Source: Vibrio fortis (GTDB lineage Bacteria > Pseudomonadota > Gammaproteobacteria > Enterobacterales > Vibrionaceae). From it: 64,000 bases of DNA. Below, piece after piece: positions 59,339 to 64,000 of this stretch. The number at the start of each line of letters is the position of its first letter. The stretch's first letter is position 1. Under the pieces are notes generated by a model. It searched no databases and was not told where the DNA came from. It saw only the letters and a list, made by a program, of their open reading frames with translations. The DNA lies in NCBI RefSeq assembly GCF_000695685.1, contig NZ_JFFR01000025.1:1-64000 (forward strand), written 5' to 3'. Position numbers and translations under genes: made by a program.

Positions 59339-60124
59339 CTATGCTCGATTCTTCACTATTTGTGACAGCATAAACATTGCCGTTGCTGTGATGACGACAG
59401 AAGGGCCCGCTGGGGTATCGTAGAACCAAGAGAGACTAAGGCCGCCGAGTACGGCCAAAGAACCAATACCAGAGGCAATAAAGGCCATCTGTTCAGGGGT
59501 TTGAGCAAATTTACGTGCTGTCGCGGCTGGGATAATCAGTAGCGATGTCATGATCAGAGCACCAACAAACTTCATACCTACCGCAATAACGATACCGACC
59601 ATTAACATCAATACCAATCGCATCAGGTCTATGTTGATACCGTCTACAGCGGCGAGATCTTCGTTAACCGTTGTAGATAGCAATGGACGCCAGAAGATCG
59701 CTAGAACTAGTGCCACAGCGGCTGCACCACCATAAATAAACACAAGGTCGGTTGGTGACACAGCAAGCAGATCACCAAATAGGTAGCTCATTAGGTCAAC
59801 GCGAACGTTATCGAGAAAGCTAACGGCAACTAAGCCAAGTGAAAGAGCACTGTGTGCGAGGATGCCCAGCAATGTGTCGGTCGCAACCAGTTTTTGTTTT
59901 TGTAAGGTAACCAGCAGTACCGCGAGCATCAAACAGCAGATTAACAATGCTAAGTAGAGGTTTATCTCCAATAGGAAGCCAAGTGCCAGCCCCATCAATG
60001 ACGCGTGAGCTAAGGTATCACCAAAGTAGGCCATTTTGCGCCACACAACAAAAGAGCCGAGTGGGCCAGCAATGAGCGCAATGCCAAGGCCAGCAAGAAT
60101 AGAAGGTAAAAGGAACTCAAGCAT
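59339..60124 (-). CDS. znuB: Zinc ABC transporter permease ZnuB
   Basis: ABC-3-type inner-membrane permease of 261 residues with about eight hydrophobic segments. VVWRKMAYFGDTLAHASLMGLALG and LLSTTVNEDLAAVDGI (the coupling loop to the ATPase) are typical, with the conserved C-terminal AMFMLSQIV. Its ATG overlaps the znuC stop by one base. It pumps zinc delivered by ZnuA into the cytoplasm. Confidence 0.95.
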   Translation of the reverse strand: MLEFLLPSILAGLGIALIAGPLGSFVVWRKMAYFGDTLAHASLMGLALGFLLEINLYLALLICCLMLAVLLVTLQKQKLVATDTLLGILAHSALSLGLVAVSFLDNVRVDLMSYLFGDLLAVSPTDLVFIYGGAAAVALVLAIFWRPLLSTTVNEDLAAVDGINIDLMRLVLMLMVGIVIAVGMKFVGALIMTSLLIIPAATARKFAQTPEQMAFIASGIGSLAVLGGLSLSWFYDTPAGPSVVITATAMFMLSQIVKNRA

Positions 60125-60903
60125 TAGTGATGTCCGTGATTATGATTTTTGCAGTCGTGAACATCGCCTGAAACAGGTTGGCCTGCTAAGTCGTGATGGT
60201 GATGATCATGCTGGTGATGGTAGAAAGCCAAGCTCTCTTGTACCGCTGTACCAAACAAAGCGATATACGAAGGGTGGTGCTTGATATCGGCCGGTGCACC
60301 AGAACAGCAAACGTGGTGATTCAAGCAGATGACATCATCGGTTTTCGCCATCACAAGGTGTAAGTCATGAGATACCATGAATACCGCACAGCCAAAACGG
60401 TGGCGGATTGAGTCAATAAGTTCGTAAAGATCAATTTGACCTTGAACATCAACACCTTGTGCTGGCTCGTCGAGTACCAGTAAATCTGGGCGACGTAGTA
60501 GAGAGCGAGCGATAAGCACGCGTTGGTTCTCACCACCCGATAATTGGTGCATATTGCTCTTAATAAGGTGCTCTGCACCAACCAACTTTAATGACTCTAG
60601 AATCTCTTGTTGGCTGAATTTTCCGGTAAGCTTGAGGAAGCGCTCTACATTTAAAGGCAGAGAGTCGTTAAGCTTTAGTTTTTGAGGAACATAGCCAATT
60701 TTTAGTTTTTTGTTTTTGGTAATGGTGCCAGAGTATCGGTTTTGAAGCCCAAGTAGCACTTTCACTAGGGTCGATTTACCTGCACCATTTGGGCCTATTA
60801 GAGTTGTGATTTGGCCACGCTCTATATTTAGAGAGATGTTGTCTAAAACTTTTCTACCGTCGAACTCAACACTGACGGAATCCAATTGGATTAAGTTATC
60901 CAT
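60124..60903 (-). CDS. znuC: Zinc ABC transporter ATP-binding protein ZnuC
   Basis: ATPase of 259 residues: Walker A GPNGAGKST (about 37-45), ABC signature LSGGENQRVLIARSLL, Walker B LLVLDEPAQGVD, and the switch His in VSHDLHLVM. The C-terminal tail is histidine-rich (HHQHDHHHHD) and may buffer or sense zinc. Divergent from znuA over an 83-base region with a Zur-type palindrome. Confidence 0.96.
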   Translation of the reverse strand: MDNLIQLDSVSVEFDGRKVLDNISLNIERGQITTLIGPNGAGKSTLVKVLLGLQNRYSGTITKNKKLKIGYVPQKLKLNDSLPLNVERFLKLTGKFSQQEILESLKLVGAEHLIKSNMHQLSGGENQRVLIARSLLRRPDLLVLDEPAQGVDVQGQIDLYELIDSIRHRFGCAVFMVSHDLHLVMAKTDDVICLNHHVCCSGAPADIKHHPSYIALFGTAVQESLAFYHHQHDHHHHDLAGQPVSGDVHDCKNHNHGHH

Positions 60904-60925
60904 GAATAGAACTCATTTGCAATTA

Positions 60926-60950
60926 GCTAATGTTATAATGTAACATTTAC
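60926..60950. promoter_or_regulatory. Zur box between znuC and znuA
   Basis: AATGTTA (60929-60935) and TAACATT (60941-60947) form a perfect 7-base inverted repeat around 5 bases, agreeing with gammaproteobacterial Zur sites (GAAATGTTATAnTATAACATTTC type). It sits between the two divergent zinc-uptake arms. Confidence 0.8.
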
Positions 60951-60986
60951 AGCAGGCCTAAGCTACTTTTCTATTATCGAGGTAAT

Positions 60987-61874
60987 ATGTTACGTTCATC
61001 TTTTATACTGGCAAGCTTGTTATTAATCCCAAGCGTTGCCGGTGCGAGCACTATTCTAACAAGTTTTAAACCTATTCAAATGATTGTTACTGAATTAACG
61101 CAAGGTGTCAGTGAACCAGATGCGGTAATGAACAGTAATGCATCACCTCACGACTACGCTTTGAAACCATCTGATGTGAAGAAAGTTCAACAAGCTGACA
61201 TGGTAATTTGGTTCGGTCCAGACCTAGAAGCCTTTCTAACTAAAGTCGTTAAGTCAAATGACAACGTGGTGACTATTAGTGAAATTCCGAACATCAACTT
61301 AAAAGAGTTTGGTGAAGATTCACATGACCACCACCATGACGGACACGACCACGGTAGCCATGACCCTCACTTCTGGTTAGGCATTGATCAAGTGGAAGTC
61401 GCTTCCTCTTATATCACTGGCAAGCTTGTAGAACTTGACCCTCAAAATGCGGATGCTTACAACAAAAACCTTGAGAACTTCTTGAAGCAGCTTGCTGAGA
61501 AAAAAAGCTCGATTGAAGCACAACTCGCACCGGTAAAAGACAAGGGTTACTACGTATTCCATGATGCATACAGTTACTATGAAGATGAGTTTGGTCTGAA
61601 TAAGCTTGGTCACTTCACGGTAAGCCCTGAGCGTAAGCCTGGTGCTAAGACACTGATCTCGATTAAGAAGACATTGGCCAAGCAAGATGTTCAATGTGTT
61701 TTTTCTGAGCCTCAATTTACACCAGCGGTTATTGAATCAGTGGTACGTGGTAGCTCAACTCAGAAAGGACAACTGGATCCGGTCGGTTCAAATATCGAGG
61801 TGGGTAAGGGCAGTTACTTTGAGTTCTTACAGCAGTTGACTGATAGCTACTCAAACTGTTTATCAGCGCAATAA
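60987..61874 (+). CDS. znuA: Zinc-binding periplasmic protein ZnuA
   Basis: Periplasmic solute-binding protein of 295 residues. The signal peptide ends near AGAS (about 20). Zinc ligands are in SPHDYALKPSDV (His), DPHFWLGIDQV (His) and the later FHDAYSYYE (His). A histidine/aspartate-rich loop (about 112-128, DHHHDGHDHGSHD) precedes the second ligand and collects zinc. It delivers zinc to ZnuB. Divergent from znuCB. Confidence 0.97.
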   Translation: MLRSSFILASLLLIPSVAGASTILTSFKPIQMIVTELTQGVSEPDAVMNSNASPHDYALKPSDVKKVQQADMVIWFGPDLEAFLTKVVKSNDNVVTISEIPNINLKEFGEDSHDHHHDGHDHGSHDPHFWLGIDQVEVASSYITGKLVELDPQNADAYNKNLENFLKQLAEKKSSIEAQLAPVKDKGYYVFHDAYSYYEDEFGLNKLGHFTVSPERKPGAKTLISIKKTLAKQDVQCVFSEPQFTPAVIESVVRGSSTQKGQLDPVGSNIEVGKGSYFEFLQQLTDSYSNCLSAQ

Positions 61875-61925
61875 CCCACGTTAGCTTCAAGTCCTTATGG
61901 ACTTAGTAATCAGACATTTATGAAT

Positions 61926-61949
61926 AATGCCGCGTTTTTGCGGCATTTT
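61926..61949 (+). terminator. Terminator after znuA
   Basis: AATGCCGC pairs with GCGGCATT around a T-loop, followed by a short T-run. Confidence 0.85.
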
Positions 61950-62116
61950 CGTGATCTGTAAGATAAATCCTTCTTCAATTTTACAAACCGTCTTTTTACC
62001 TAGGTAATTTCCGCTAAAATAGTGAGATAATTATAATCACAAAATAACTCGTCAACGGTTATCGCACTTTCAAAGTCGCGTGGGCCGCACTGTATTTGCT
62101 GTTTTTGGGAAAAACC

Positions 62117-64000
62117 TTGTATCAAGTGATCATCAGATTACTCATCTTCATGAGTATTTCGCTGGGTGTTTCTACACTGAGTGCCGCGTCATCTGTGTTC
62201 TATCCTTTACCTGTTCAAGGGCAAGGGAACTTTCTTGCGGCTAAAAACCTTTATTTAGGTGAGGGTGGCGGTCTATGGATCCACGATGTACACGGTAAAG
62301 TCATGTTTTATGACGGTGGGACTCTCTTACCCAGGAAAGGTAGTCTGCTTGAATTCTCTTCCGATGAAGTGGCTTTTCTAAACGATGAATTTTGGACCTA
62401 CTTTGATAGTGAGGTCTATCGACATGTCCCAGGCATAGAGAGCTTTCTAGCATTTAGTCTCAGCCCGGGAGCAGAAATTCGTAATATCGGCGCATCAGGT
62501 GACTATATCTGGGTTACCGATAGAAATAACTTCTATACCTACAATACACTCACCAGTGAATTCGAAACGTATTCGTTACTAAAGCTTTATCGTCACAACA
62601 AGCGTAGCGATATCCGAATCAATGACGCTGAACGGGTACTTTCGAAGTGGGTACTCGCAACGTCGGCAGGGGTGTATCGCTCGGAAGAGAAAGAATTTGA
62701 ACACATTACCGCTTCCGGTAAATTCTATATCGAAGCAGTTTACTTTTCTGATGCTCGACGTGAGCTACTTGTCGGGACGCGCAACGGGTTAGTGATCATT
62801 AACTTATCATCGCCAGATGTGGTTAATCGAATCCCAGGCTCTCACGTACTGTCTCTCGCTGAAACCTCTGACCAATACTGGATTGGAACCGAACACGGTT
62901 TGATGAGCTACAACTTTATCACGGGTAAGATAACGCGTTTTCAAGGGTCTGATAACCAAGATTTTTCGCTTCCTGGTGAAAAGATATACTCATTAGTCAA
63001 CGACTCCGCTGGTGGTCTGTGGATAGCTACCAACAATGGTATACGTTACTTTTCTTTGTACAGCAGTACCTTTCAAAGAACCTCGATTTCTGGATTAGGT
63101 ATGCATTCGGTGCGCTTTTCCGTCAATAAAATACTGTCTATAAGTGAATCCGAGTTTTGGGTAGCAACATCGGAAGGACTCTACGTAGCAAGAACGGATG
63201 CTGGTGAGCTTCCCAAGCGCATTTATTCTGAGCCAGTAAGCGATATCGTTGCGCATCAAGGCTTGGTTTACCTTGCTACTCCAACAGGCTTAATTGCTGT
63301 CGATCAACATAGTCGTCAGCTCACCTCATTAAATCTACCTAGAAGCTTGCGTCAACGGCAAGTCGATACTCTGGCGTTGAATACACAAGGGCTACTATGG
63401 CTGACGTCCGAACAAAACCTTTATTCGCTCGATATTGCGACTAACAAAGCGACATCGTATGGCATGGATTGGCTAGTCAGTAAGTACTTACCTGCAAAGA
63501 TCACTGACCTCTCGGTAGATAAACAAGGCGAAGTCTATATCGGCACGGACCATGGCTTCTATTCGTTAGTTGATGGCAGGATTAGCTTCAAAAGAGACAG
63601 TTTGAGATTTGGTAAGGTGGTTGATATTGCTCACTCGAATGATGGCTCACACTGGTTTGCTGGAAGCTATGGCGTTTATCGAATTGCCAAGGGAAGTGAA
63701 TACCTTGAAGATGTCGAGTTGGTAGAAGATAACATCAGCCCGGTTTGCTTGGTCAGTGATAAACACGGAATCTGGTTGGGTTCGTCAAAGGGGGTTAGCT
63801 TTTATGGACTCAGTGGCATTCTCAACAAACATATTGGTTCACCATTTGGCTTGATTCTCAATGAGTTTGCGCCTGGAGCGTGCAGCTTATCAGTGGCTGA
63901 CCCACTGCAATCGGGCTTGCTTGTTATGGGCTCTAAGTATGGCCTCGTTGGTGCGATGTCCAATGAGCTTTTGGTGTCTGATACACCACAAAGGCACGCG
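62117..64000 (+). CDS. Beta-propeller sensor protein, N-terminal part (runs off window)
   Basis: An open frame of 628 codons to the window end with no stop. A hydrophobic N-terminus (VIIRLLIFMSISLGVSTLSAASS) looks like a signal peptide. The rest is a series of propeller-type repeats with the pattern W[IVL][AG]T-x2-G[LIV]: YWIGTEHGLMSYN, LWIATNNGIRYF, FWVATSEGLYVA, VYIGTDHGFYSLV, HWFAGSYGVYRI, IWLGSSKGVSFY. These match the two-component regulator propeller (Reg_prop) repeats that form periplasmic sensor domains. Such domains are usually joined to a histidine kinase, GGDEF or HTH output, which would lie beyond the window. The start is uncertain: TTG 62117 (GGGA site upstream), GTG 62126 or ATG 62150 are all in frame. 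Confidence 0.8.
   Translation, partial: MYQVIIRLLIFMSISLGVSTLSAASSVFYPLPVQGQGNFLAAKNLYLGEGGGLWIHDVHGKVMFYDGGTLLPRKGSLLEFSSDEVAFLNDEFWTYFDSEVYRHVPGIESFLAFSLSPGAEIRNIGASGDYIWVTDRNNFYTYNTLTSEFETYSLLKLYRHNKRSDIRINDAERVLSKWVLATSAGVYRSEEKEFEHITASGKFYIEAVYFSDARRELLVGTRNGLVIINLSSPDVVNRIPGSHVLSLAETSDQYWIGTEHGLMSYNFITGKITRFQGSDNQDFSLPGEKIYSLVNDSAGGLWIATNNGIRYFSLYSSTFQRTSISGLGMHSVRFSVNKILSISESEFWVATSEGLYVARTDAGELPKRIYSEPVSDIVAHQGLVYLATPTGLIAVDQHSRQLTSLNLPRSLRQRQVDTLALNTQGLLWLTSEQNLYSLDIATNKATSYGMDWLVSKYLPAKITDLSVDKQGEVYIGTDHGFYSLVDGRISFKRDSLRFGKVVDIAHSNDGSHWFAGSYGVYRIAKGSEYLEDVELVEDNISPVCLVSDKHGIWLGSSKGVSFYGLSGILNKHIGSPFGLILNEFAPGACSLSVADPLQSGLLVMGSKYGLVGAMSNELLVSDTPQRHA

Overview
This window is chromosomal DNA from a Vibrio (Vibrionaceae). 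The evidence is a toxRS pair divergent from htpG, tandem polar flagellin genes beside ptsHI-crr, a chiPQ chitoporin operon, and core gene orders typical of vibrios (cysK-cysZ-zipA-ligA, cueR-nfeD-qmcA-cnoX-ybbO, nagC-nagA/nagE-glnS, fur-fldA-seqA-pgm, gltA/sdhCDAB-sucABCD, znuBC/znuA). I cannot name the species from this sequence alone. No rRNA, tRNA, CRISPR array, insertion sequence or prophage was recognised. Most of the window is dense housekeeping DNA with clear intrinsic terminators.

Layout. 1-1.5 kb: end of one flagellin gene and a complete divergent flagellin. 1.6-4.3 kb (minus): crr, ptsI, ptsH, the general PTS proteins. 4.6-9.9 kb: cysK and cysZ (minus), then zipA and ligA (plus). 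10.4-12.5 kb: chitoporin chiP, lipoprotein chiQ and a small secreted protein. 12.9-17.9 kb: cueR, nfeD-qmcA, a thioredoxin-fold chaperone (cnoX), a possible 21-residue membrane peptide, and two short-chain dehydrogenase/epimerase genes. 18.2-20.5 kb: a compact four-gene operon of two DUF1538 membrane proteins, a PII-like protein and a CBS protein, with no known function. 20.6-27.4 kb: yfcE-like, SelW-like, toxRS, htpG, adk, hemH. 27.4-33.3 kb: peptide transporter, rfaH, asnB, a cation/proton antiporter. 33.4-37.8 kb: nagC, nagA, nagE. 38.1-47.6 kb: glnS, a frameshifted type IV prepilin, fur, fldA, small conserved genes, seqA, pgm, DUF1853 and NIF3 proteins. 47.9-59.2 kb: gltA and the sdh-suc operon. 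59.3-61.9 kb: zinc uptake genes. 62.1 kb to the end: N-terminal part of a beta-propeller sensor that runs off the window.

How the genes fit together. Three loci form a chitin/N-acetylglucosamine route: ChiP admits chitooligosaccharides, NagE takes up and phosphorylates GlcNAc, NagA deacetylates GlcNAc-6-P, and NagC represses. NagE here lacks its own EIIA domain, so it probably uses phosphate from EI-HPr-EIIA(Glc), encoded 32 kb away. gltA, sdhCDAB and sucABCD supply most of the oxidative TCA cycle. znuABC carries a clear Zur-type operator between its two divergent arms.

Most interesting leads: the DUF1538-PII-CBS operon (a candidate nucleotide-regulated membrane system), the possible 21-residue membrane peptide with its own ribosome binding site and terminator, the frameshifted orphan prepilin, and short inverted or tandem intergenic repeats near adk, gltA and sucD.
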